Positions 46,639 through 55,718 of a DNA stretch of 64,000 nt are shown in pieces; the stretch's first letter is position 1; every line of letters begins with the position of its first letter. The position numbers and the translations under genes are program-made. This DNA is from Qipengyuania aquimaris. GTDB taxonomy: Bacteria; Pseudomonadota; Alphaproteobacteria; Sphingomonadales; Sphingomonadaceae. The DNA lies in the NCBI RefSeq assembly GCF_009827445.1, contig NZ_WTYI01000001.1:958381-1022380 (forward strand), in the 5' to 3' direction. The notes under the pieces are model-generated. The model was given only the letters and a program-made list of their open reading frames with translations, searched no databases and had not been told where the DNA came from.

Positions 46639-48039
46639 TTAGTCGAGCGAGTAAGCCAGTTCGCTGTCGCCCCAGCGGCGACCGTTGATGATCAGCGGCA
46701 CGTAGACGTTGCGAACGACCACGTAGTTCTTCCCGTCGCCTTCCTGGCGATAGACCGCCATCATATAGGGATCGGTGCTCTTCTTCGCGGCGACATCCAC
46801 GCCTTCGAGCATGATGCGACCGTTGCGGCAGTATTTGGTGTCGTGCGTCACGTCGCCGGTAGGCTTGCGCGACCGGTCCGAAACGTGGGTGGGCAGGAAG
46901 CCGTTCATGTCTGCGGGCGAGCACATCATGATCGGGCCGCCTTCGGCAACCACCGAGTCGATGATCGGGCGCCAATTGCGGTCGGCCCAGTCGCTGAGCT
47001 TGTTGCGGAAGAGCTGCGGGTTGGTGCCCGGCACTTCCCTGTAATCCGTATCGAAGAACTGCTCCATAGTGAGCTCGCCCTTCTCGATCGCCTCTTCGGC
47101 GATACGAGCGAGGTTCTTCGCGTGATCGATTGCGCGCTCGACCAACTGGCTGTCCTGCGGAGAGAGGCCCGCCTTCACCAGCTTGTCGAACATGTCGCTC
47201 GCGGTCAGTTCGAGTTCTTCCATGCGATCGTGAGCGGTCGCCAGCTTGTTCTCGTTCTCGCTCGCGGCGCGGTCGAAGCTTTCGATGACGGCCGAAACAC
47301 GGTCCACGTGTTCGGTCATCATGCCGGTTGCACGCGCGATCTGGTCATTCTGCTGGTCGACCTCCTCGACCAGCTGGGAAACGCCCGAAATCGTGGCGTC
47401 GATGCTTGCGACCGAACTCTTCGCTTCGTTCGATGCCTTGGCGCCCGCTTCGATACGTTCGATAACGGTTGCAGCCTCGGTGCCGAGGGTCTCGATCACG
47501 TCGGAGATTTCGTCCGTCGCCTTGCGCGTTTCGCCGGCGAGGGATTTCACCTCATTGGCAACCACCGCAAAGGTGCGGCCGGCTTCGCCAGCGCGCATCG
47601 CTTCGATGGTCGCGTTGAGGGCAAGGATATTGGTGGTCTCGGCGATCTGCTCGATGTCCTGCGAACAGCGCTTCACCTGGTCCATTGCCGCTGCGAAACC
47701 GGTGACATGGGTGGCCAGCGTTTCGACCAGGTCGAGAAGGTTGGTGATCTGGCTAAGGGACGACTGGATCTGCGTGGTGCCCTGCCCCAACCGCTCGATC
47801 GCGCGAGCGGACAGGAGACGCGCTTCGTCGGATGCCTCGGCAACCTTGCGCTGATCCTTTTCGAGTTCGCTGACCGTTCCCTGGAGTTCGGCATGTTCGG
47901 CACGCAGGATTCCTGAGCTGTCGATTACCGCCTGTACGATACCGGCCACATCGGAACACCCGACCGTGACCTTGCCGCACGCCTCCGGAATCGACTCGAT
48001 GCTCGCCGCTTTCGAAGCATCAACAACGCTAAGTTCCAT
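46639..48039 (-). CDS. Soluble methyl-accepting chemotaxis-like protein
   Basis: The 466-residue protein has no transmembrane segment. Helical signalling sequence runs from about residue 40 to 290. The MCP hairpin tip is highly conserved ([20 protein letters not shown] and [18 protein letters not shown], ~131-168). The C-terminal ~100 residues form a separate sensor-like domain ending in [14 protein letters not shown], similar to Cache-type C-termini of cytosolic receptors. Signalling domain first and sensor last is the reverse of the usual order. No other che gene is in the window. Confidence 0.88.
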   Translation of the reverse strand: MELSVVDASKAASIESIPEACGKVTVGCSDVAGIVQAVIDSSGILRAEHAELQGTVSELEKDQRKVAEASDEARLLSARAIERLGQGTTQIQSSLSQITNLLDLVETLATHVTGFAAAMDQVKRCSQDIEQIAETTNILALNATIEAMRAGEAGRTFAVVANEVKSLAGETRKATDEISDVIETLGTEAATVIERIEAGAKASNEAKSSVASIDATISGVSQLVEEVDQQNDQIARATGMMTEHVDRVSAVIESFDRAASENENKLATAHDRMEELELTASDMFDKLVKAGLSPQDSQLVERAIDHAKNLARIAEEAIEKGELTMEQFFDTDYREVPGTNPQLFRNKLSDWADRNWRPIIDSVVAEGGPIMMCSPADMNGFLPTHVSDRSRKPTGDVTHDTKYCRNGRIMLEGVDVAAKKSTDPYMMAVYRQEGDGKNYVVVRNVYVPLIINGRRWGDSELAYSLD

Positions 48040-48161
48040 TTGATACGATCCCTTTGTCCCCGTTCTGCGTGAGGGGTCTAAACGGAAGTGGTTATCAGCG
48101 GGTTAAGGCAAATCCGCACTTTCCCGTTTGCGCAGCGCGGCAGGATGGGTAGGACAATCCC

Positions 48162-49343
48162 ATGTTCTTCAATTTCGTCGACGAACTTCGCGCTGCGGGC
48201 ATTCCCGCGAGCTTCAAGGAACACCTCACCTTGCTGGAGGCCTTGGACAAGGACGTTATCGAGCAATCGCCCGAGGCGTTCTACTACCTCAGCCGCGCGA
48301 CCTTCGTGAAAGACGAAGGGTTGATCGACCGGTTCGACCAGGTTTTCTCAAAGGTCTTCAAGGGCATCCTCACCGATTACGGTCAGAACCCGGTCGATGT
48401 GCCGGAAGACTGGCTGAAAGCGGTGGCCGAGAAATTCCTGTCTGAAGAAGAGATGGAGAAGATCAAGTCGCTGGGCGACTGGGACGAGATAATGGAGACG
48501 CTGAAGAAGCGCCTCGAAGAGCAGGAAAAGCGTCACCAAGGCGGCAACAAGTGGATCGGCACGGGCGGTACCTCGCCCTTCGGTAACTCCGGCTACAACC
48601 CGGAAGGCGTCCGCATCGGCGGCGAAAGCAAGCACAAGCGCGCGATCAAGGTCTGGGACAAGCGCGAGTTCAAGAACCTCGACAACACCAAGGAACTCGG
48701 CACGCGCAACATCAAGATGGCGCTACGCCGACTGCGCCGCTTTGCCCGCGAAGGCGCGGCTGACGAACTGGATCTCGACGCGACCATCGACGGCACGGCC
48801 AAGCAGGGCTGGCTCGACATCCGGATGCGTCCGGAGAGGCACAATGCGGTGAAGCTTCTGCTTTTCCTCGACGTTGGCGGATCGATGGATCCCTTCATCA
48901 AGGTGACCGAAGAGCTGTTCAGCGCGGCCACCAGCGAGTTCAAGAATCTGGAATTTTTCTACTTCCACAACTGCCTTTACGAAGGCGTCTGGAAGGACAA
49001 CCGCCGTCGCTGGCAGGAGCGCACCAAGACCTGGGATGTGCTCCACAAATACGGGCACGATTACAAGATCGTCTTTGTGGGCGATGCGGCGATGAGCCCC
49101 TATGAAATCACCCATCCGGGCGGCAGCGTCGAACATATGAACGAGGAAGCCGGCGACACGTGGATGCAGCGAGTGGTGAACACCTATCCGGCCACCGTCT
49201 GGCTCAATCCCGTCCCTGAAAAGCAGTGGGGCTATTCGCAGTCGACGAAGATCATGAAGCAGCTGGTCAACGACCGCATGTATCCCCTCACCCTCGACGG
49301 GCTGGACGATGCCATGCGCGAGTTGAGCCGCAAGCAGGGCTAA
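48162..49343 (+). CDS. VWA-domain protein, CoxE-like (MoxR partner)
   Basis: The 393-residue protein has a helical N-terminal half and a von Willebrand factor A domain from about residue 228. The metal-site motif is FLDVGGSMDPF, in which the usual DxSxS reads DxGxS (Asp237, Gly239, Ser241). This change is found in the CoxE/COG3825-like group. VFVGDAAMSPYE supplies the later metal-site aspartate. Proteins of this kind are paired with MoxR ATPases; the moxR gene lies upstream on the same strand. Client complex unknown. Confidence 0.9.
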   Translation: MFFNFVDELRAAGIPASFKEHLTLLEALDKDVIEQSPEAFYYLSRATFVKDEGLIDRFDQVFSKVFKGILTDYGQNPVDVPEDWLKAVAEKFLSEEEMEKIKSLGDWDEIMETLKKRLEEQEKRHQGGNKWIGTGGTSPFGNSGYNPEGVRIGGESKHKRAIKVWDKREFKNLDNTKELGTRNIKMALRRLRRFAREGAADELDLDATIDGTAKQGWLDIRMRPERHNAVKLLLFLDVGGSMDPFIKVTEELFSAATSEFKNLEFFYFHNCLYEGVWKDNRRRWQERTKTWDVLHKYGHDYKIVFVGDAAMSPYEITHPGGSVEHMNEEAGDTWMQRVVNTYPATVWLNPVPEKQWGYSQSTKIMKQLVNDRMYPLTLDGLDDAMRELSRKQG

Positions 49344-49352
49344 TCGAGAAAC

Positions 49353-50555
49353 CTAACTGTAGATCAGGTACGGCGCGATGGTCTCGCGCCACGCCGCCTC
49401 GTCGGCGTTCGCCAAATCATCGAGATCGCCCGGGTCCGCCTCGCTATCGTCGACCCATTCGCGCAGTGACGGACCGCCGTTGATCACGTCGATCGCAAGC
49501 CGGTCGAACTCGTATTCATAAGGGAAATCACGCCACATTTCGTAGTCCGGATAGAGGTTGCGGATGGCCTTGAAGGCCAGCGCCTGCAATCGCCAAGGCT
49601 TGAACTCATGGTGGTCGTAAAACGGGCCTTCTGCGTGAATCATCAGCGCGTTACAGAGCGAACCTGAGTGCTTGTGAAAGGTTGGTTCGAACCAGCATTC
49701 GCGCAGGTGGCAGCCCCTCAGCCAGCTCGGCGCCATTTCCTGCATGGTCGATAGCACCGCGGCGGCATCTACATCGGGTGCCCCGAATAATACCTCGAGC
49801 GGACGGGTCGTGCCCCTGCCCTCGCTCAAGGTAGTCCCTTCGAGCATGACCGTGCCCGCATAGGCCCGCGCCATGTTGACATTGGCCGCATTCGGACTGG
49901 GATTGATCCAGATCCGGTCTTCCGGCCAACCGAAGCCGGGCCCCCTGCCCGGCTTCCACCCTTCCATTTCGATGACGCGATATTCGACGTCGAGCTTGAA
50001 GTGATCGACGAACCAGCGCCCCATTTCACCCATCGTGAGGCCGTGCCGCATCGGCATCGGGGCCGCACCGACGAAGCTTTCCTGGCCAGGGACCAGCAAT
50101 GTTCCTTCAACGGGACCGCCTGCCGGGTTGGGACGATCGAGGACCCAGACTTCCTTACCAGCCTTGGCGGCCTCTTCCAGCAGGTAGAGCAGCGTCGTCA
50201 CGAAGGTGTAGATGCGGCAACCAAGATCCTGGAGGTCGAACAGGAACACATCCGCCGTGCTCATCATCTGGCCGGTCGGGCGGCGCACTTCGCCATAAAG
50301 GCTGAAGATCGGGATGCCGTGGCGCGGATCGGTCTCGTCCGCGGTTTCGACCATATTGTCCTGCTTATCGCCCTTCAAACCATGCTGGGGTCCGAATGCC
50401 GAGGTGACATTGACCCCCTTGGCGATCAGCGCATCGAGCGAATGCTCGAGCTGCGCAGTGACCGAGGCGGGATGCGCCACGAGAGAAACGCGCTTGCCGT
50501 CGAGCTGGGCGCGAAGGTCGGACTCCGTAAGGAGACGATCGATGCCGAATTTCAT
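49353..50555 (-). CDS. DUF1343 protein, NamZ-like exo-N-acetylmuramidase
   Basis: The 400-residue protein belongs to DUF1343, whose Bacillus member NamZ removes terminal N-acetylmuramic acid from peptidoglycan fragments. Recognisable blocks are LVAHPASV, FGPQHGLKGDKQDN and FDLQDLGCRIYTFV. ERGxG-type SEGRGTTRPLEVLFGAPD and FEPTFHKHSG contribute to the pocket. No signal peptide is visible, so a cytosolic or unconventional location is likely. The ATG at 50555 overlaps the stop of the DOMON-like gene (ATGA). Substrate assignment is by homology only. Confidence 0.85.
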   Translation of the reverse strand: MKFGIDRLLTESDLRAQLDGKRVSLVAHPASVTAQLEHSLDALIAKGVNVTSAFGPQHGLKGDKQDNMVETADETDPRHGIPIFSLYGEVRRPTGQMMSTADVFLFDLQDLGCRIYTFVTTLLYLLEEAAKAGKEVWVLDRPNPAGGPVEGTLLVPGQESFVGAAPMPMRHGLTMGEMGRWFVDHFKLDVEYRVIEMEGWKPGRGPGFGWPEDRIWINPSPNAANVNMARAYAGTVMLEGTTLSEGRGTTRPLEVLFGAPDVDAAAVLSTMQEMAPSWLRGCHLRECWFEPTFHKHSGSLCNALMIHAEGPFYDHHEFKPWRLQALAFKAIRNLYPDYEMWRDFPYEYEFDRLAIDVINGGPSLREWVDDSEADPGDLDDLANADEAAWRETIAPYLIYS

Positions 50556-51094
50556 GCCGCGCTGGGTGCCGCAAGCCTTGCCGCGAAGCAAGCCGGATCA
50601 TGGAAATCTGGCTGATCTTTCGCATGTTTCATCGCCCAGAAGCTTTTGATGCCGCCCTCTTCTTCCAGAACACAGGTGACCCCCATCTCCTGTTCGTCGT
50701 AGGAAATCGTACTCGCCGGGATCGCGCCATCGAACACGGCGAAGGCCTTTCCAGGCCGCATGGTGCAGTCGGGCGCACGAGGTACATGCCTCTCCCTCAT
50801 GCCTTCGCGATAATCCTCGAAATCGTAGGCGTTCCACCCTTCCGAGGGAGACAGGTTCCACTCGGTGTAGGACTGCGCACCGGGTCCTTTCAGGAAAATC
50901 TCGAAACAGGTCGTTTTCCAGAGCTGGTCGCGGCGCTTGCGCCCGACGAATGGTGGCAGGAAAAGTCGACCGGCATTTTCGATCCTCCACCTCACCCGCA
51001 GCCACTGCGAATCGCGCTGGAGGACCCGCGCCTCGACCGATGACACCGCCAAAGGTGGAAATGCTGGATGCGCAATCAGTTCATGCGTTTGCAT
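50552..51094 (-). CDS. DOMON-like domain protein
   Basis: The 180-residue beta-rich protein shows the pattern of the DOMON-like (heme or sugar binding) fold. Blocks are RRDQLWKTTCFEIFLKGPG, YTEWNLSPSEGWNAYDFEDY and a C-terminal SFWAMKHAKDQPDFHDP. No signal peptide is visible. It overlaps the NamZ-like gene by ATGA and diverges from tyrS across about 30 bases. Ligand unknown. Confidence 0.8.
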   Translation of the reverse strand: MQTHELIAHPAFPPLAVSSVEARVLQRDSQWLRVRWRIENAGRLFLPPFVGRKRRDQLWKTTCFEIFLKGPGAQSYTEWNLSPSEGWNAYDFEDYREGMRERHVPRAPDCTMRPGKAFAVFDGAIPASTISYDEQEMGVTCVLEEEGGIKSFWAMKHAKDQPDFHDPACFAARLAAPSAA

Positions 51095-51125
51095 GCGAGC
51101 ATCTTCCTGCTAGCGGCGACGTGTC

Positions 51126-52355
51126 ATGAGTAGCTATCAATCCGATCTCCTGCGCGTGCTCGACGAGCGCGGCTATATCCACCAGGTCACCGATGCCGAG
51201 GGGCTGGACAGCCTCGCGACCAAGGGCGTCGTGCCGGGCTATATCGGCTTCGATGCTACCGCGCCAAGCCTGCATGTCGGCAGCCTCGTGCAGATCATGA
51301 TGCTGCGCCGCCTCCAGCAATCCGGCCACAAGCCGATCGTGGTTATGGGCGGCGGCACAACCAAGGTGGGCGATCCGTCCGGCAAGGACGAAAGCCGCAA
51401 GATGCTGACCGATGCGGATATCGATGCGAACATCGCAGGCATTCGCAAGGTCTTCGAACGCCTGCTGACCTTTGGCGATGGCCCCACCGATGCAGTGATG
51501 GTGAACAATGACGAATGGCTAAGCCAGCTCGGTTATATCGAGTTGCTGCGCGACGTCGGCCCGCACTTCACAATCAACCGGATGCTGACATTCGATTCGG
51601 TGAAGCTGCGCCTCGATCGCGAACAGCCGCTGACCTTCCTCGAATTCAACTACATGATCCTGCAGGCCTACGATTACCGCGAGCTGGCACAGCGGTACTG
51701 TTGCCGCCTCCAGATGGGCGGCAGCGACCAGTGGGGCAATATCGTCAACGGCATGGAACTCGCCCGCCGTATGGACGGCACCGACCTTTTCGGGCTGACC
51801 ACACCGCTGCTGACCACCGCCGACGGCGCGAAGATGGGCAAGACCGCTTCGGGTGCGATCTGGCTCAACGAGGAGCAGCTGCCGAATTACGACTTCTGGC
51901 AATACTGGCGCAATGCGGACGACCGTGACGTGGGCCGTTTCCTGCGCTTGTTCACGGACTTGCCGCTCGACGAGATTGCGCGTCTCGAACAGCTTGAAGG
52001 CGCCGAAATCAACCACGCAAAAACGGTCCTCGCCAACGAGGTTACCAGGCTAGTCCGCGGCGAAGGCGCGGCCAAACTTGCCGAGAAGACCGCTGCGGAG
52101 ACGTTTGCCGGCGGTGGTGCCGGTGCGGACCTGCCGACTCTCGAAGTTGGCGCGGAAGGTATGCGCATCGGCGCGGCGCTGACCGCACTGGGTTTCACTG
52201 CGTCCAATGGCGAAGCGAAGCGCAAGCTGGCAGAGGGCGCGGTGAAGATCGACGGAGATACCATCAGCGACCCCGGATACCTTGTCGAGGTGGCCGAAGG
52301 AGCGGAATCGAAGCTGTCGCTGGGGAAGAAAAAGCACGCAATCCTGCGGCGCTGA
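51126..52355 (+). CDS. tyrS: Tyrosyl-tRNA synthetase
   Basis: Class I synthetase for tRNA-Tyr. The HIGH-like motif is PSLHVGSL, the KMSKS-like motif is [14 protein letters not shown], and [16 protein letters not shown] belongs to the tyrosine site. A C-terminal S4 RNA-binding domain ([21 protein letters not shown]) is present. The 409-residue length is standard. The ATG at 51126 starts [20 protein letters not shown]. Confidence 0.97.
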   Translation: MSSYQSDLLRVLDERGYIHQVTDAEGLDSLATKGVVPGYIGFDATAPSLHVGSLVQIMMLRRLQQSGHKPIVVMGGGTTKVGDPSGKDESRKMLTDADIDANIAGIRKVFERLLTFGDGPTDAVMVNNDEWLSQLGYIELLRDVGPHFTINRMLTFDSVKLRLDREQPLTFLEFNYMILQAYDYRELAQRYCCRLQMGGSDQWGNIVNGMELARRMDGTDLFGLTTPLLTTADGAKMGKTASGAIWLNEEQLPNYDFWQYWRNADDRDVGRFLRLFTDLPLDEIARLEQLEGAEINHAKTVLANEVTRLVRGEGAAKLAEKTAAETFAGGGAGADLPTLEVGAEGMRIGAALTALGFTASNGEAKRKLAEGAVKIDGDTISDPGYLVEVAEGAESKLSLGKKKHAILRR

Positions 52356-52450
52356 AGCCTCCTGAATTGAATAAGAGCAGCGGTTAACCGGATATTTGCC
52401 TTTCCGGTGCATCTTTATCGCCAGCTTAATTCAACAAGGGATCGTATCGC

Positions 52451-52789
52451 ATGAGTGCCGGAGCACAACTCAGCGTCACCGACCAGCGCCGCATGGCGCG
52501 TCACCCGGTCGACCACCCGGTCATTGCCGAACACCACGGCAAAGGCGACATGCGCATGCATATTGCCAATATCTCGGCCAATGGCTTCATGATCGACGAC
52601 GCCGAAGACGTATCGCGCGGAGATCGTGTCGTGGTTCGCCTTCCGGTCATCGGTCGTATCGAGGCCTATTGCATCTGGTGCCGCGACAACCGCGCCGGTT
52701 TCCAGTTCGAGCGTATCATCCGCGTTGACGACTTCCTCTCGCTGATCGACACGGTCCAACCGAACCCGCGCCTGCGCAAACTGCGCTGA
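52451..52789 (+). CDS. PilZ domain protein
   Basis: The 112-residue single PilZ domain is the family known to bind cyclic di-GMP. The N-terminal arginines RRMARHPVDHPV and the later NISANGFMIDDAE correspond to the RxxxR and (D/N)xSxxG signature elements. These are present in slightly altered form (RHPVDHP, NISANG). The gene stands alone between tyrS and the MFS exporter. Output is unknown; such single-domain proteins usually act on a partner. Confidence 0.85.
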   Translation: MSAGAQLSVTDQRRMARHPVDHPVIAEHHGKGDMRMHIANISANGFMIDDAEDVSRGDRVVVRLPVIGRIEAYCIWCRDNRAGFQFERIIRVDDFLSLIDTVQPNPRLRKLR

Positions 52790-52818
52790 GCCGCAACAAT
52801 CATTTCTAAACGCGCAAG

Positions 52819-52850
52819 CAGGCGTCTCTTCACAAGCGAAGGGGCGCCTG
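52819..52850 (+). repeat. Long hairpin ahead of the MFS gene
   Basis: CAGGCGTCTCTTC (52819-52831) can pair along all 13 positions with GAAGGGGCGCCTG (52838-52850), including two G:U pairs, round a 6-base loop. No T-run follows. It is placed 14 bases before the MFS start codon, so it may end the pilZ transcript or limit MFS translation. Confidence 0.55.
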
Positions 52851-52863
52851 TCATGCGTCAGGG

Positions 52864-54174
52864 GTGACGCTGGAAGAAACCCCCTCCCCCGACCGGTCCC
52901 CGCTGCGGATCGCGAACTTCCGGTCCTATTGGATATCGCGCCTGTCGATGACGCTGGCGCAATACGCGATGATGCTGATCATCGGGTGGCAGACCTACAA
53001 TATCGCACGCGACGGCGGGATGGGCGTTGCCGAAGCGTCGGGCCAGCTGGCACTGATCGGCCTGCTTCAATTCGTTCCGCTGTTCCTGCTGACGCCCTTT
53101 TCCGGCTGGGCTGCCGACCATTTCGATCGCCGCAATCTGGGCAGGTTGACGGTCCTCCTTCAGCTCGTTTGCGCAGCCCTGCTCGCCTGGCTGACGTGGA
53201 GCGGAGCGCTCTCGCTGGCCTGGATCTTCGGCGTGGCCGTCCTTCTCGGCATTGCCCGCGCATTTGCAGGCCCTGCCTTGTCCGCACTCGCACCCAACCT
53301 GGTGCCCAAGGCCATCCTGCCCAACGCCATCGCCCTGTCCAGCATATCTTGGCAGGTCGGTATGATCGTGGGTCCGGCGGTTGGCGGCTATTTCTACGCC
53401 GTTCAGCCCTTTCTGCCCTATGCCGTTGCAGTCGGCCTGTTCCTCGTCTCGATCACCGCGCTTTCGATGATAGGCAAGGTTCCCCAGCCACCGCGCGCCG
53501 TAAACCAGCGCCCGATCCATTCGATGGTGGAGGGTTTGCGCTATGTCGTTCGTAACAAGATGGTGCTTGGCGCGATCACGCTCGACCTATTCGCGGTATT
53601 CCTTGCTGGTGCGACAGCGCTGTTTCCCGTGTACGCGCGCGACATTCTGGAGGTCGGCGAGACTGGCCTCGCCCAGCTCGCCATGGCCCCAGCGGTAGGC
53701 GCGGCCCTGACCGCTCTGTGGTTTTCGTTCCGCCCCCTCAGGAGCAATGTCGGACCCAAGATGTTATGGGCTGTCGCGATATTCGGCGCCGCGACCATCG
53801 TTTTCGGCCTGTCCAAGTCGATGCCGCTCAGCCTTGCCATGCTGTTAATCGTCGGGGCGGCTGATATGTTCAGCGTGTACATCCGCCAGTCGCTGATCCA
53901 GCTGCACACACCCGACGACAAACGCGGCCGCGTTTCTTCGGTGAGCCTTCTGACCATCAGCGCCTCGAACGAGTTCGGCGATTTCTTCTCCGGCAGCCTC
54001 GCCTATGCCATCGGCCCTGTGGCAGCGGTTGTCGGCGGCGGCGGAGGCGCTATCCTGACAGTCGCCCTATGGTCGAAAATCTTTCCGGTTCTGCGCACGA
54101 CGCGGACCTTCGACCCGCCTGATGAATTGAACCAAGAGACACCCGATAAAAAGCTGCAGGAGCAGACCCAATGA
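52864..54174 (+). CDS. MFS transporter, EntS/drug-exporter type
   Basis: The 436-residue inner-membrane exporter has about 12 hydrophobic segments. It opens with [19 protein letters not shown] and carries the loop motif [16 protein letters not shown] between helices 2 and 3. Layout fits the EntS/MFS-3 type of exporter rather than sugar symporters. The start is a GTG at 52864 with a poor ribosome binding site; no other in-frame start exists before helix 1. The ATGA overlap with cysK suggests co-translation; substrate unknown. Confidence 0.88.
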   Translation: MTLEETPSPDRSPLRIANFRSYWISRLSMTLAQYAMMLIIGWQTYNIARDGGMGVAEASGQLALIGLLQFVPLFLLTPFSGWAADHFDRRNLGRLTVLLQLVCAALLAWLTWSGALSLAWIFGVAVLLGIARAFAGPALSALAPNLVPKAILPNAIALSSISWQVGMIVGPAVGGYFYAVQPFLPYAVAVGLFLVSITALSMIGKVPQPPRAVNQRPIHSMVEGLRYVVRNKMVLGAITLDLFAVFLAGATALFPVYARDILEVGETGLAQLAMAPAVGAALTALWFSFRPLRSNVGPKMLWAVAIFGAATIVFGLSKSMPLSLAMLLIVGAADMFSVYIRQSLIQLHTPDDKRGRVSSVSLLTISASNEFGDFFSGSLAYAIGPVAAVVGGGGGAILTVALWSKIFPVLRTTRTFDPPDELNQETPDKKLQEQTQ

Positions 54175-55088
54175 AAGCCCAGTCCGTCCTCGAAACCATC
54201 GGTGGAACTCCGCATATCCGCCTCGCCCGACTGTTTCCCGACCACGAAGTCTGGGTGAAGAGCGAGCGCACCAATCCCGGCGGATCGATCAAGGACCGCA
54301 TCGGTCTTGCCATGGTCGAGGATGCGGAAAAAGCCGGACTGCTCAAGCCCGGCGGCACGATCATTGAACCTACCAGCGGCAACACCGGTATCGGCCTCGC
54401 GATGGCCGCAGCGGTTAAAGGCTATACGCTGATCCTGGTCATGCCCGAAAGCATGAGCATCGAGCGGCGGCGCCTGATGCTCGCCTATGGTGCGAAGTTC
54501 GACCTCACCCCCAAGGAAGGCGGCATGAAGGGCGCAATCGCCCGCGCGCACGAGCTGGTTGAACAGACCGAAGGCGCATGGATGCCGAGCCAGTTCGACA
54601 ACCCGTCGAACTACGAAGTGCACAAGCGCACGACCGCACAGGAAATCCTCGCCGACTTCGCCGACGAACCGATCGACGTGATGATTACCGGCGTCGGGAC
54701 CGGCGGCCACCTGACCGGCTGTGCCGAGGTGCTGAAGGAAAAATGGCCTGCGATGAAGGCATTCGCGGTCGAGCCTGCGGCATCGCCGGTGATCAGCGGC
54801 GGACAGCCGGGCCCGCACCCGATCCAGGGTATCGGCGCAGGCTTCGTGCCGGAGAACCTCCACACGCAGGCTATCGACGGCGCGATCCAGGTCGACCCGG
54901 AAGATGCCAAGGAATGGGCCCGCAAATGCGCGACCACGGAAGGCATCCTCGTCGGTATTTCCAGCGGCGCAACGCTGGCCGCAATCGCCAAGAAGCTGCC
55001 CGAACTGGACAGCGGCGCGCGGATCATGGGATTCAACTACGATACCGGCGAACGGTATCTCTCCGTGCCCGACTTCCTGCCGGAATAG
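54171..55088 (+). CDS. cysK: Cysteine synthase A (O-acetylserine sulfhydrylase)
   Basis: PLP enzyme making L-cysteine from O-acetylserine and sulfide. The PLP lysine is Lys41 in [14 protein letters not shown] and the phosphate/acceptor loop is [25 protein letters not shown] and [11 protein letters not shown] complete the active site. The length of 305 aa is usual for CysK. It is coupled to the MFS gene by ATGA and ends at a strong terminator. Confidence 0.95.
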   Translation: MKAQSVLETIGGTPHIRLARLFPDHEVWVKSERTNPGGSIKDRIGLAMVEDAEKAGLLKPGGTIIEPTSGNTGIGLAMAAAVKGYTLILVMPESMSIERRRLMLAYGAKFDLTPKEGGMKGAIARAHELVEQTEGAWMPSQFDNPSNYEVHKRTTAQEILADFADEPIDVMITGVGTGGHLTGCAEVLKEKWPAMKAFAVEPAASPVISGGQPGPHPIQGIGAGFVPENLHTQAIDGAIQVDPEDAKEWARKCATTEGILVGISSGATLAAIAKKLPELDSGARIMGFNYDTGERYLSVPDFLPE

Positions 55089-55094
55089 GCCCTT

Positions 55095-55143
55095 GGACTG
55101 TGCCCTAAGGGTTTTTGCCTAGGGCACGGTCCAGACAATTTTT
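55095..55143 (+). terminator. Rho-independent terminator after cysK
   Basis: GGACTGTGCCCTA (55095-55107) pairs over 13 positions with TAGGGCACGGTCC (55120-55132), one pair being G:U. AGACAATTTTT follows on the plus strand. It is seven bases past the cysK stop. Confidence 0.88.
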
Positions 55144-55217
55144 CGCAGCCGGACGGACACTTGCCCGCATTGAGCCACGATCAATGACGGGAAGAACGAG
55201 TGCTACAGGAAACCAAA

Positions 55218-55655
55218 ATGTCGGCAGAACCGCTGCTTTCGCCGGAAGTCGATGCCATGCGCATGGCGTGTGCCGCCGGGCTCACCGGCGGTAATCTCGC
55301 CCTGGCCCTGCTCGAACAGAGCGAGGATTGCATCAAGCTCCTCACGCTGCAGGGCGAGCTGGACTACATGAATTGCGGCGGGTTGAGGGCGATGGAAATC
55401 TCCGACTTCGGAGAGGTCAAAGGCCAGCCATGGTGGTCCTTGTGGCCTCAGGAACACCGCGACCTTGTGCGCGAAAGCTTCAATCGAGCTGTCTCCGGCC
55501 ATGAACGCCATTTCACCGCCGATTGCCCCACGGCGGCAGGGACACCGCGCCGGTGGAGCGTTCATCTCAAGCCCCTCGTAGCGCCTGCAGGACCCGTCGT
55601 GGCTGTCCTGTGCACATCGCGGGATATTACCGGGATGGCGCAGCTCGCTGCCTAG
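55218..55655 (+). CDS. Single PAS-domain protein
   Basis: The 145-residue protein consists of one PAS fold. DCIKLLTLQGELDYMNCGGL is the first strand-helix, WWSLWPQEHRDLVRESFNRA the central helices, and WSVHLKPLVAPAGPVVAVL and CTSRDITG the last strands. No kinase, cyclase or DNA-binding domain is attached, so it probably acts on a partner. Start is uncertain: GTG at 55200 or ATG at 55218. The latter has AGGAAACC at good spacing. Confidence 0.82.
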   Translation: MSAEPLLSPEVDAMRMACAAGLTGGNLALALLEQSEDCIKLLTLQGELDYMNCGGLRAMEISDFGEVKGQPWWSLWPQEHRDLVRESFNRAVSGHERHFTADCPTAAGTPRRWSVHLKPLVAPAGPVVAVLCTSRDITGMAQLAA

Positions 55656-55670
55656 AGGCCGCAAACGAAA

Positions 55671-55694
55671 AGGGGCGGCTCGATGGCCGCCCCT
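55671..55694 (-). terminator. Terminator of the acyl-CoA dehydrogenase gene
   Basis: AGGGGCGGC (55671-55679) and GCCGCCCCT (55686-55694) form a perfect nine-pair stem with a TCGATG loop. On the minus strand TTTTCGTTT follows, 25 bases past the dehydrogenase stop. It may also end the PAS transcript on the plus strand, though without a T-run there. Confidence 0.85.
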
Positions 55695-55718
55695 CACCGA
55701 ATTTATTGTCGTGCCGGA

